Assembly (NCBI GenBank): GCA_913057815.1
Contig: CAJXOV010000115.1
Span: forward strand, 1-7,097
Source: an uncultured Flavobacteriales bacterium
GTDB lineage: Bacteria; Bacteroidota; Bacteroidia; Flavobacteriales_D; Sanyastnellaceae
Direction of reading: 5' to 3'
DNA length: 7,097 nucleotides
The notes beneath the pieces are model-generated. The model was not told the DNA's origin. It saw nothing but the letters and a program-made list of their open reading frames with translations, and ran no database searches. The translations under genes were made by a program, and so were the position numbers. Position 1 is the stretch's first letter. Every line of letters starts with the position of its first letter. Shown in pieces: positions 1 to 7,052 of this stretch.

Positions 1-37
1 CTATTCGTCGGCAGCGTCAGATGTGTATAAGAGACAG
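1..37 (+). other. Nextera adapter contamination (left end)
   Basis: Bases 5-37 match the 33-nt Illumina Nextera Read 1 transposase adapter. They end in the 19-bp Tn5 mosaic end AGATGTGTATAAGAGACAG. Bases 1-4 (CTAT) match the last four bases of i5 index 502 (CTCTCTAT). This is library DNA, not genome. It supplies a false ATG at 21 and the false N-terminal residues MCIRDR to the first open frame. Native sequence starts at about 38. Confidence 0.98.
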
Positions 38-38
38 G

Positions 39-782
39 ACATTCAGTGAAGTTCTTGAAATATTTGGAAAAATTCCCTTACCTCCGTATATAAAAAGAAA
101 AGCGGAAAATTCTGACACCTTAAGATACCAAACAGTATTTGCAAAAAATGAAGGTAGTGTAGCAGCTCCAACAGCTAGTTTGCATTTTACTAAGGAGGTC
201 TTTTCAGAATTAGCGCAGGCTGGAGTGGAACAAGTAAAAGTGAACCTTCATGTAGGCGCAGGGACTTTTAAACCAATTTCTAGTTCTGTAGAAGAACACA
301 CTATGCATCATGAGTTATTCGATGTGCATATTGATGAACTGAAAAGGTTAAGTGTTCTAGAGAACCTCATAGCTGTGGGAACTACAGCAGTGCGAACTGT
401 GGAGAGCTTATTTATATTGGCAGTTCAGCTTAAACATGCAGAAAAAGTGAACTTGAGTAAGCCGCAAACAGTTGAACAATGGACGTGGAAATCTCAACCT
501 GAAACATTCAAAGATTATCACGAAGCTTTTTCTTTTTTAGTCACTTCCTGTGGGAGTGAGGGAATGGATAGAATCTATGGATATACCAGCCTAATGATAG
601 TTCCTGGTTTTAAATTTAGAGTGATAACGGGGCTTATTACTAATTTTCATATGCCAAAAAGCACACTTCTATTTTTGGTCTCAGCGTTTGTAGGAGAAGC
701 TTGGAAGGAGATTTATAAGCATGCCTTGGATAATGATTATAACTTCTTAAGCTATGGAGATAGCTCCCTTTTAATCCCATAA
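39..782 (+). CDS. queA: S-adenosylmethionine:tRNA ribosyltransferase-isomerase (QueA family), 5'-truncated
   Basis: QueA transfers and isomerises the ribose of SAM onto 7-aminomethyl-7-deazaguanine in tRNA, giving epoxyqueuosine in the wobble position (cytosolic, queuosine pathway). About 248 native residues remain. Family motifs are visible in order: LPPYIKR (about nt 78-98), RYQTVFAKNEGSVAAPTA followed by LHFT (135-191), NLHVGAGTFKP (246-278), AVGTTAVRTVES (372-407), PGFKFRVITGLITNFHMPKS (603-662) and LSYGDSSLLIP before TAA at 780. The N-terminal third is missing because the contig begins inside the gene; the upstream ATG at 21 lies in adapter. About 60 residues separate VRTVES from YTSLMIVPG, where canonical ~350-aa QueA has roughly half that. 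This suggests the longer ~400-aa QueA-like form known in Bacteroidota, whose exact activity may differ (inference). It converges on gdhA. Confidence 0.9.
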   Translation, partial: TFSEVLEIFGKIPLPPYIKRKAENSDTLRYQTVFAKNEGSVAAPTASLHFTKEVFSELAQAGVEQVKVNLHVGAGTFKPISSSVEEHTMHHELFDVHIDELKRLSVLENLIAVGTTAVRTVESLFILAVQLKHAEKVNLSKPQTVEQWTWKSQPETFKDYHEAFSFLVTSCGSEGMDRIYGYTSLMIVPGFKFRVITGLITNFHMPKSTLLFLVSAFVGEAWKEIYKHALDNDYNFLSYGDSSLLIP

Positions 783-783
783 A

Positions 784-810
784 AAAAGAGCCCTCAAAAA
801 GGACTCTTTT
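784..810. terminator. Bidirectional intrinsic terminator between queA and gdhA
   Basis: Arms AAAAGAGCCC (784-793) and GGACTCTTTT (801-810) pair over 10 bp with one C-A mismatch, around a 7-nt loop. The hairpin starts 2 nt after the queA stop and ends 23 nt beyond the gdhA stop. The right arm supplies a T-run for plus-strand transcripts. The A-run at 781-787 gives a seven-U tract for minus-strand transcripts. The position between convergent genes fits a shared terminator. Confidence 0.8.
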
Positions 811-833
811 ATATTATCATATTTAGTGAATAG

Positions 834-2213
<1,380 letters not shown>

Positions 2214-2319
2214 CTAAATTAAATGAAAATGAAGCCTTGGAAGGTAATTTTTTAATCAATTATTGTAACGCAAAATTTGTCTAACAAAATCTGCAGGTAG
2301 TGTACTAAGCACACTTAGC

Positions 2320-3027
2320 TTAAAAATCAAGGGAAATTCCTAAGTGTATGATGTTGGAGTTGGTTTTAGAGCTCAACAAGTCGTATTCATAATTACCCTG
2401 TGGATTCAAATGAAAGCTGTCGGAATCTATGTATGATGCCATGCCTCCTTCTGTTTTTTCATATCTCCCTTCTAAAAACACGCCACGAGTTAGTTGAATC
2501 TTTATGCCGGCCGCCCAGCCTAGGGATCCAGTAAAAGATCTTTCAATATTGTCTCGGGATACAACGTAGCTATTTCTTCCTTCTCCTTGTTCTATTTTAG
2601 CCGTAGAAGTGTAAGTTTTTACTCCTGCCATTCCTTCTAAGTACGGTTGTATAGGGCCTTTAAACGGTTTAAATCGTAGGACTCCATTGGTGCGAAAAAT
2701 CTTGTGTTTGACAGTAAGGTTGGCTCTTTCATAAATTTCAGTTCCACTTATGAATTCGTTAGTTTCTAGAAATATATCATCTGCATATTTGCCAGTTTTA
2801 GCATAGGTGAAATTTATTCCAGATTGAAGAAAAGGTATTTTGGTTCTTGTCAAAAACGAACCTCCTATTCCTACGTTTAGTTGGTTGTGAATTTGATTGT
2901 ATTCTCCTGTAGGAATTTCTATTTGTGTTCCAAAAGATATAGAAGTTCTTTCTCCTTGAGGGATTCGCTGAGCAAATGTATAGCTGCTAAAGCTCATACA
3001 TAAAAATATGATGAATAGGTAACGCAT
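2320..3027 (-). CDS. Secreted outer-membrane β-barrel protein
   Basis: It is a 235-residue protein with a Sec signal peptide (M-R-Y, then a hydrophobic core LFIIFLCMSF at 4-13, ending SYTFAQ, cleavage near 19-21). After it come alternating amphipathic β-stretches typical of small barrels: SISFGTQIEIP, NVGIGGSFL, SGINFTYAKTG, ANLTVKHKIF, TNGVLRFKPF, IQPYLEGMAGVKTYT, LGWAAGIKIQLTRGVFLEGRYE and the C-terminal IIHLGISLDF. The terminal Phe is the usual barrel-assembly signal. An eight-strand barrel of the porin/OmpA-N or OMP_b-brl type is a reasonable reading; the ligand or role is unknown. It is last in the minus-strand cluster, 47 nt after the lipoprotein gene. That gap holds an inverted repeat, so it may have separate control. 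A weak 5-bp hairpin follows its stop. Confidence 0.75.
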   Translation of the reverse strand: MRYLFIIFLCMSFSSYTFAQRIPQGERTSISFGTQIEIPTGEYNQIHNQLNVGIGGSFLTRTKIPFLQSGINFTYAKTGKYADDIFLETNEFISGTEIYERANLTVKHKIFRTNGVLRFKPFKGPIQPYLEGMAGVKTYTSTAKIEQGEGRNSYVVSRDNIERSFTGSLGWAAGIKIQLTRGVFLEGRYEKTEGGMASYIDSDSFHLNPQGNYEYDLLSSKTNSNIIHLGISLDF

Positions 3028-3031
3028 TACA

Positions 3032-3057
3032 GTTTGTTTAGATTTAACTAAACAAGC
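3032..3057. repeat. Inverted repeat in front of the β-barrel gene
   Basis: TTGTTTAG (3034-3041) and CTAAACAA (3048-3055) are perfect 8-bp arms around ATTTAA. Adding 2 bp on each side gives 10-bp arms with one G/T mismatch. It fills most of the 47-bp gap between the lipoprotein stop (3075) and the barrel ATG (3027), and ends 4 bp from that ATG. No U-run follows on either strand, so a terminator is unlikely. A repressor or activator operator, an mRNA stability hairpin or a translation-control hairpin are all possible. Confidence 0.5.
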
Positions 3058-3074
3058 CTTGTGCCAAAAGAGAG

Positions 3075-3602
3075 CTAGAATTTGATTCCTAGCCGATCTA
3101 TGTAGTCTTTTGCTTTTTTGTCATTTTCCCACCTGGTGACTAACCATTCCTGATTGTATTCTTGTTCTATCCACTTTTCTATGGATTTCATGGATCTGGA
3201 ATGTGCTAGTTGAAAGTTGAAAAAGTCTGTAATTTCTTTAGGGTTATATTCAGGATCACATGGCATACCTATGATAATGTAATCCGAGTTATTCTCGCTG
3301 TTAATGCTTGCTATGGCTACTGGGAAATAGTCCTCAGTTTCCCCACAACTTGAAGTTTTGTTTATTAAAAATACCAAGCCATGTAGTGGGCTTTCAGGTT
3401 TTTCTATAGATGATTCTAGCTTTCCGAAGCTAATGGGAACAGTGTGTTTAAATTGAATTCCTTCACAACTGGATTGACTTTTATTTATAGCCGTCATGGA
3501 ACAGGTGAATGCTCCATTTTTATTTTTGTTAAAATTGTTTTCTTTCGAGAAACAAGAGCTCAACAGAAGAGGGATAAATGAAATTAGAAATACTCTATGC
3601 AT
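3075..3602 (-). CDS. Lipoprotein resembling a catalytically dead family I inorganic pyrophosphatase
   Basis: It is a 175-residue lipoprotein: signal MHRVFLISFIPLL with lipobox LSSC, acylated Cys17, then an Asn/Lys-rich linker. From about residue 50 the layout follows soluble pyrophosphatase. FPVAIASI (93-100) matches the RP(I/V)GVLKM strand. SDYIIIGMP (106-114) matches DxKLVAVP. A helical stretch follows. WLVTRWENDKKAKDYI (153-168) closely resembles the E. coli C-terminal WVKVEGWEN...AK..I segment. The GDALDVL metal loop is replaced by SPLHGLVFL (71-79), and the Lys after the conserved Asp is Ile, so hydrolysis is not expected. Membrane-anchored pyrophosphatase-like lipoproteins occur in Flavobacteria (from memory). 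The ATG at 3602 is preferred over an in-frame TTG at 3608, because it gives a normal lipoprotein leader. It overlaps the Hpt gene stop by 8 nt, suggesting translational coupling. The fold call is inference; the lipoprotein call is firm. Confidence 0.6.
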   Translation of the reverse strand: MHRVFLISFIPLLLSSCFSKENNFNKNKNGAFTCSMTAINKSQSSCEGIQFKHTVPISFGKLESSIEKPESPLHGLVFLINKTSSCGETEDYFPVAIASINSENNSDYIIIGMPCDPEYNPKEITDFFNFQLAHSRSMKSIEKWIEQEYNQEWLVTRWENDKKAKDYIDRLGIKF

Positions 3603-3945
3603 GTTCAATGATATTACACCATGTATTCATTTCTTCACATACAGATAAAATTTTGGCTGAAATCTGTTCAATTTCTTGGGCAACCTCTGGCGTGATGAAT
3701 AAGTTTGGATTGTCTTCTAATTTCTGAAGTCTAGAAGTTATTTCATGTAAGCCAAAAAAGCGAACATTCGATTTGATAGAATGAGCTTTGGCTAAAAGAA
3801 GCTGCTCGTCTTTGATTAGACTAGCTTTAAGGAGAGCCGGAACCTCGTTGTCTTTCATCTCTGAGATGAATAATTTGACAAATTTTTTCTTGCCGATAAT
3901 GTCGCCAGCCGTAAGTTTATCTAAATTTTCTAAGGTGAAATTCAC
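3595..3945 (-). CDS. Hpt-domain phosphotransfer protein
   Basis: It is a 116-residue stand-alone histidine phosphotransfer protein. Such proteins shuttle phosphate between receiver domains in a cytosolic phosphorelay. The phospho-accepting motif AKAHSIKSNVRFFGLHEI (52-69) has His55, Lys58 at H+3 and the Phe64-Gly65 pair, followed by LQKLED, all as in the Hpt family four-helix bundle. Helix 1 (KKKFVKLFISEMKDNEVPALL) precedes it, and a C-terminal helix follows (TPEVAQEIEQISAKILSVCEEM). The start is GTG at 3945: the frame is closed by TAG a few codons upstream, and the next ATG (Met30) would cut helix 1. It lies 20 nt after the paralogous gene upstream and overlaps the lipoprotein gene by 8 nt. 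No histidine kinase or response regulator is in the window, so its partners are unknown. Confidence 0.8.
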   Translation of the reverse strand: MNFTLENLDKLTAGDIIGKKKFVKLFISEMKDNEVPALLKASLIKDEQLLLAKAHSIKSNVRFFGLHEITSRLQKLEDNPNLFITPEVAQEIEQISAKILSVCEEMNTWCNIIEHA

Positions 3946-3965
3946 TTCTTCAGTTAACTAAATAA

Positions 3966-4331
3966 TTAGTTCACTAAAGTAATAACCATTTTGAAATCTT
4001 TAAGCATTTGTTTTTTAACCATTCTTAAATGTGATTTAATTCTGTTCATAACAGGTAAGATGGTTTGAAAACTATCGCTGTCTTTAAGAAGGGCATGAAG
4101 TTTATCTATGTCTTTTTCTATAGCATGAACACCAAACATCGAAAGGGACATTTTCAGCTTTTCAGCTTTTGCTCTACTTAGCTCATTCTCCTTTTTTAGA
4201 TAACTACCAAGTAAATCATTACAGCTCTCTTCGGCTATGTTTACGATGAAGTTAGCTATATGATGAGGAACCTCACTATCATCTTGAATGTGTTTTTTTA
4301 GCTCTTGGATATCATAGAGTGTACCTGCCAT
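3966..4331 (-). CDS. Degenerate Hpt-like protein (His replaced by Glu), paralogue of the next gene
   Basis: It is a 121-residue, mostly helical protein. Its core AKAEKLKMSLSMFGVHAI (54-71) aligns without gaps to AKAHSIKSNVRFFGLHEI of the downstream Hpt protein. A-K-A, the Lys at +3, Phe-Gly, His and Ile are shared, but the phospho-accepting His is Glu57. The N-termini also align (TLYDIQEL against TLENLDKL). It cannot carry phosphate in the normal way. Possible roles are a constitutive phospho-mimic, a competitor or scaffold for receiver domains, or an unrelated binding function (all inference). ATG at 4331 is chosen over the in-frame GTG at 4367, because the latter lies inside the GC-rich terminator-like hairpin and adds a poorly folding METPPFNLNENN extension. 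It is the first gene of the minus-strand cluster and sits directly after the putative attenuator. Confidence 0.7.
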   Translation of the reverse strand: MAGTLYDIQELKKHIQDDSEVPHHIANFIVNIAEESCNDLLGSYLKKENELSRAKAEKLKMSLSMFGVHAIEKDIDKLHALLKDSDSFQTILPVMNRIKSHLRMVKKQMLKDFKMVITLVN

Positions 4332-4351
4332 GTTGTTTTCATTTAAATTAA

Positions 4352-4375
4352 AAGGTGGGGTCTCCACCCCACCTT
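4352..4375 (-). terminator. Terminator-like hairpin in the leader of the Hpt cluster (attenuator candidate)
   Basis: AAGGTGGGG (4352-4360) and CCCCACCTT (4367-4375) form a perfect 9-bp, GC-rich stem with a 6-nt loop. This is exceptional in such AT-rich DNA. Read on the minus strand, the stem is followed by UUUUAAUUU, as in an intrinsic terminator. It ends 20 nt before the ATG of the first Hpt-like gene. No complete gene lies upstream on this strand, so it would stop leader transcripts or end a small RNA. On the plus strand there is no T-run. Confidence 0.7.
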
Positions 4376-4460
4376 AACACCTCACTTTATTCTTCACTCT
4401 TAATAGGCTTTTCCTATTGCGAATAAAACTTTACTCTGCAAGTGTACGATGGTGATAAGG
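4372..4460 (-). promoter_or_regulatory. Nested-helix leader RNA with possible antiterminator
   Basis: Three nested helices are visible. P1: GGTGATAAGG (4451-4460) with CCTTAACACC (4372-4381), 9 of 10 pairs. P2: GAATAAA (4421-4427) with TTTATTC (4386-4392), 7 of 7. P3: CCTATT (4413-4418) with AATAGG (4402-4407), 6 of 6 around a 5-nt loop. The 3' strand of P1 on the minus transcript shares 4372-4375 with the 5' arm of the terminator hairpin, so the two compete at the stem base. That is the layout of an antiterminator. I recognise no named riboswitch class. P2 is AT-only apart from one pair and could be chance; P1 carries most of the weight. Confidence 0.4.
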
Positions 4461-4473
4461 CCTTGTTTGTACG

Positions 4474-4506
4474 TTAGTAGCTTGTGTATGTGTAGGACGA
4501 TTCCAT
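4474..4506 (-). CDS. Possible leader peptide MESSYTYTSY
   Basis: It is a ten-codon open frame (ATG at 4506, TAA at 4474) on the minus strand, lying just upstream of the nested helices. Three of ten residues are Tyr, three Ser and two Thr. Its stop is 13 nt before helix P1, where a stalled ribosome could affect folding. No ribosome-binding signal is visible, and an ORF this short arises easily by chance. Confidence 0.2.
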   Translation of the reverse strand: MESSYTYTSY

Positions 4507-4535
4507 TTTTAATAAATGAGTTGAATATCCTTCAT

Positions 4536-4565
4536 TTGAAACACAGACTTGAAAGATTATATAAT
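4536..4565 (+). promoter_or_regulatory. Putative promoter of the rfbD operon
   Basis: TTGAAA (4536-4541) and TATAAT (4560-4565) are separated by 18 bp. Read in Bacteroidota terms, TTTG (4535-4538) is a -33 element, and TATAATAG fits the TAnnTTTG -7 element at four of six fixed positions. Transcription would start near 4572, giving a leader of roughly 15 nt before the ATG at 4586. A GCGC-T-GCGC palindrome (4572-4580) covers the expected start site. Confidence 0.4.
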
Positions 4566-4585
4566 AGATTAGCGCTGCGCAATAA

Positions 4586-5449
4586 ATGAAAAAGAATAAA
4601 ATTTTAATTACGGGGGCTGCAGGCCAATTGGGTCAAGAGTTTGTTTCTTATTTAGAAAAAACAAATTTTCAAGTAAAAGCCCTAACCAGGAAAGAAGCAG
4701 ATTTCTCTGATTCAGAAGGTTTACAAGGTTTAGAATCTCAGTTGCTTAAGTTTAAACCTGATTTTTTAATTAATTGTGCAGCATATACTGCTGTAGATAA
4801 GGCTGAAGAGCAAAGTGCTTTAGCCGAGTTTGTGAATGCAGATTCTTTGGCTACTTTGGTTTATTTGGCGCAAAAGCTAGACTTTAGAATCCTGCACTTT
4901 TCGACAGATTATGTCTTTGACGGAACTGGAGATGAACCTTGGACTGAAGAGGATGAAGCTTTTCCTATTAATATATACGGACTGACTAAGAGAAATGGAG
5001 AAGAACTTCTGTTAGATTCTGAATTGACTCTAATATTAAGAGTTAGTTGGTTGTATTCTGAATTTGGGTCTAATTTCCCTAAAACTATTGATCGTCTTTT
5101 GGGAGAACAAGAGGAGTTGAATATAGTTAATGATCAATATTCCTCTCCTACTTGGACTAAACCACTGGTTGAATTTGTGGTGAATAATTTGCTTTGCAAC
5201 GCAGAATTATTTGATGGAACTTTATATCACTACTCTGAAGATGGGGAAGGAAGCTGGTATGATATGGCATCTATAATTAATGAGAAACATGGTAAAAGGT
5301 TAAATGCTGTGAGTAGTAAAGAATATATCCAAGTAGCTAAGAGGCCGGCATATTCAAAATTAGACAATACCTTAGCCAAAGAAAAATTAGGTTTAGAGCC
5401 TAAGACTTGGCAAGAGAACTTAAAAGAATTTCTAAAGATTATCCAATAA
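4586..5449 (+). CDS. rfbD: dTDP-4-dehydrorhamnose reductase
   Basis: It reduces dTDP-4-dehydro-L-rhamnose to dTDP-L-rhamnose with NAD(P)H, the last step in making the rhamnose donor for surface polysaccharide. At 287 residues it has the normal family length. The Rossmann loop ILITGAAGQLGQEF (6-19) carries GxxGxxG. NCAAYTAVDKAEEQ (63-76) and HFSTDYVFDGTG (104-115) are family signatures. The catalytic short-chain dehydrogenase pair is Tyr131-xxx-Lys135 in YGLTKRNGE. NDQYSSPTWT (182-191) and RPAYSKLDN (253-261) are the C-terminal substrate-domain signatures. The ATG at 4586 is the only start leaving the glycine loop at the correct depth. It is the first gene of an operon with the phosphohexomutase 2 nt downstream. 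rfbA, rfbB and rfbC are not in the window. Confidence 0.95.
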   Translation: MKKNKILITGAAGQLGQEFVSYLEKTNFQVKALTRKEADFSDSEGLQGLESQLLKFKPDFLINCAAYTAVDKAEEQSALAEFVNADSLATLVYLAQKLDFRILHFSTDYVFDGTGDEPWTEEDEAFPINIYGLTKRNGEELLLDSELTLILRVSWLYSEFGSNFPKTIDRLLGEQEELNIVNDQYSSPTWTKPLVEFVVNNLLCNAELFDGTLYHYSEDGEGSWYDMASIINEKHGKRLNAVSSKEYIQVAKRPAYSKLDNTLAKEKLGLEPKTWQENLKEFLKIIQ

Positions 5450-5451
5450 AT

Positions 5452-7052
5452 ATGAGTGCAGAAATAATAAAAAAAGCTTCTAAATGGCTTTCAGAATCTT
5501 TTGATTTAGAGACTAGAACGGAAGTCAAGCGTTTAATGGACTCTGATTTGGAATTGTTAACCGAGTGCTTTTATACCGATCTTGAATTTGGTACAGGAGG
5601 TATGCGTGGCAAAATGGGTGTAGGAACCAATAGAATTAATAAATATACTATCGGTCAGGCTACGCAGGGATTAGCGAATTATATGAAAAAACAATTCCCA
5701 AACTCTTCTCAAATGAGTGTGGTGATAGCTCATGACTCTAGAAATAACTCTCCTTTATTTTCCAAGGTATGCGCAGATGTACTTTCTGCCAATGGAATAA
5801 AAGCATATTTATTTTCGGATTTAAGACCTACTCCAGAATTGTCATTTGCTGTTAGAGAATTGGGTTGTACCGCAGGAATAGTAATTACAGCCAGTCATAA
5901 TCCTAAAGAATATAATGGGTATAAGGTATACTGGAATGATGGTGCTCAGATAGTGGCTCCCCATGATACAGGAATAATCTCAGAAGTGAGAGTTATAGAG
6001 TCCGCAGACGAAGTCAATTTTTCAGCTAATACTGAATTAATAGAAACTTTAGACGACTCGATAGATAACAAATATTTGTCTCAAGTTCAGTCTCTCTCAG
6101 TAAATGGATTCAAGGAAGAAAAGAAGAATCTTAAGATAGTATTTACCTCTCTTCATGGAACAGGAATTACGATGGTTCCTCAGGTGCTGAGAAATGCAGG
6201 ATTTGAAAACGTAATATTAGAAGAAACTCAAGCAGTTCCTTCAGGTGATTTTCCTTCTGTAGAAAGTCCTAATCCTGAAGAACGCTCGGCTTTAAGTATG
6301 GCTATAGAATTGGCGGAAAAGGAAGGTGGAGACTTAGTGTTAGGGACAGATCCAGATGCGGATAGAGTGGGGATGGTGGCTAGAAATTCTGATGGAGAAC
6401 TAACGCTTATTAATGGGAACCAAGCTTGTGCTCTGATTGTCTACTATAGATTAGAGCAATTGAAGGCAGCCGGTACTATTCCTGCCAATGGATTTATAGC
6501 TAAAACTGTAGTGACTAGTGATTTGATTTCTAATATGGCCAAAGCTTATGGAGTGAAATTGTATGAAACTCTAACAGGATTTAAATGGATAGCATCTGTG
6601 ATTAGAGAGCAAGAAGGGAAAGAAGTTTTCTTAGGAGGTGGAGAAGAGAGTTACGGATACTTGGTGGGTGACTTTGTGCGAGATAAGGATGCTGTGATAA
6701 GCTCTTTGGTTCTGAGTGAGTGCGCGGCTTGGGCTGCTTCTAAAGGGAAGACTTTGATAGATATCCTTGATGAAATCTACCTGAAATTTGGTCATTTCCG
6801 TGAGCGACTAATCTCAGTAGTTAGAGAAGGTAAAAGTGGAAAAGAAGAAATACAGGCCATGATGAATGGATTTAGAACTAATCCTCCCACTGCTTTAATG
6901 GGTTCTAAAGTGGTTTCTATAACCGACATTTTGGAAGGAACTGTAACTGATACCGAAACAAAAAGTACTACAGCTTTAGGTTTACCTTCATCTAATGTAA
7001 TGCAGTTCACTTTAGAAAATGGACTAAAGTTTACCGCCAGACCTTCTGGAAC
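5452..7052 (+). CDS. Phosphoglucomutase/phosphomannomutase (α-D-phosphohexomutase), 3'-truncated
   Basis: It interconverts hexose 6-phosphate and 1-phosphate through a phosphoserine; cytosolic. About 534 native residues remain of an expected ~570-580 (long PgcA-like branch). All four active-site loops are present: TASHNP (146-151) with phospho-Ser148, the metal site DPDADR (300-305), the sugar loop GGGEESYG (395-402), and the phosphate loop TARPSGT (528-534), at which adapter begins. Further family motifs are EFGTGGMRGKMGVG (45-58) and HGTG (235-238). ATG at 5452 is chosen; an in-frame TTG at 5407 would start inside rfbD. With only 2 nt after the rfbD stop, the genes are likely translationally coupled. 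The pairing suggests supply of glucose-1-phosphate for dTDP-sugars, but glucose versus mannose preference cannot be read from sequence. The residues CLLYTSDAADE after RPSGT are adapter, not protein. Confidence 0.93.

Noticed and set aside
2304..2319. Hairpin CTAAG-CACA-CTTAG after the β-barrel stop as a terminator
   Set aside because: The stem is only 5 bp and no U-tract follows on the minus strand; too weak to call.
3603..3608. TTG start for the lipoprotein (177 residues)
   Set aside because: The ATG two codons later gives a standard lipoprotein signal and a tight 8-nt overlap with the upstream gene.
4332..4367. GTG start extending the Hpt-like protein to 133 residues
   Set aside because: The GTG is inside the GC-rich hairpin and the extension is low-complexity; an ATG at 4331 fits the paralogue's length.
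4459..4509. Minus-strand open stretch reading RPTHTQATNVQTRPYHH as a gene remnant
   Set aside because: No start codon, about 24 codons between stops, and no recognisable family; likely chance within the leader.
5407..5451. TTG start extending the phosphohexomutase into rfbD
   Set aside because: The 15 extra residues are the out-of-frame reading of the rfbD 3' end; the ATG at 5452 matches the family N-terminus.
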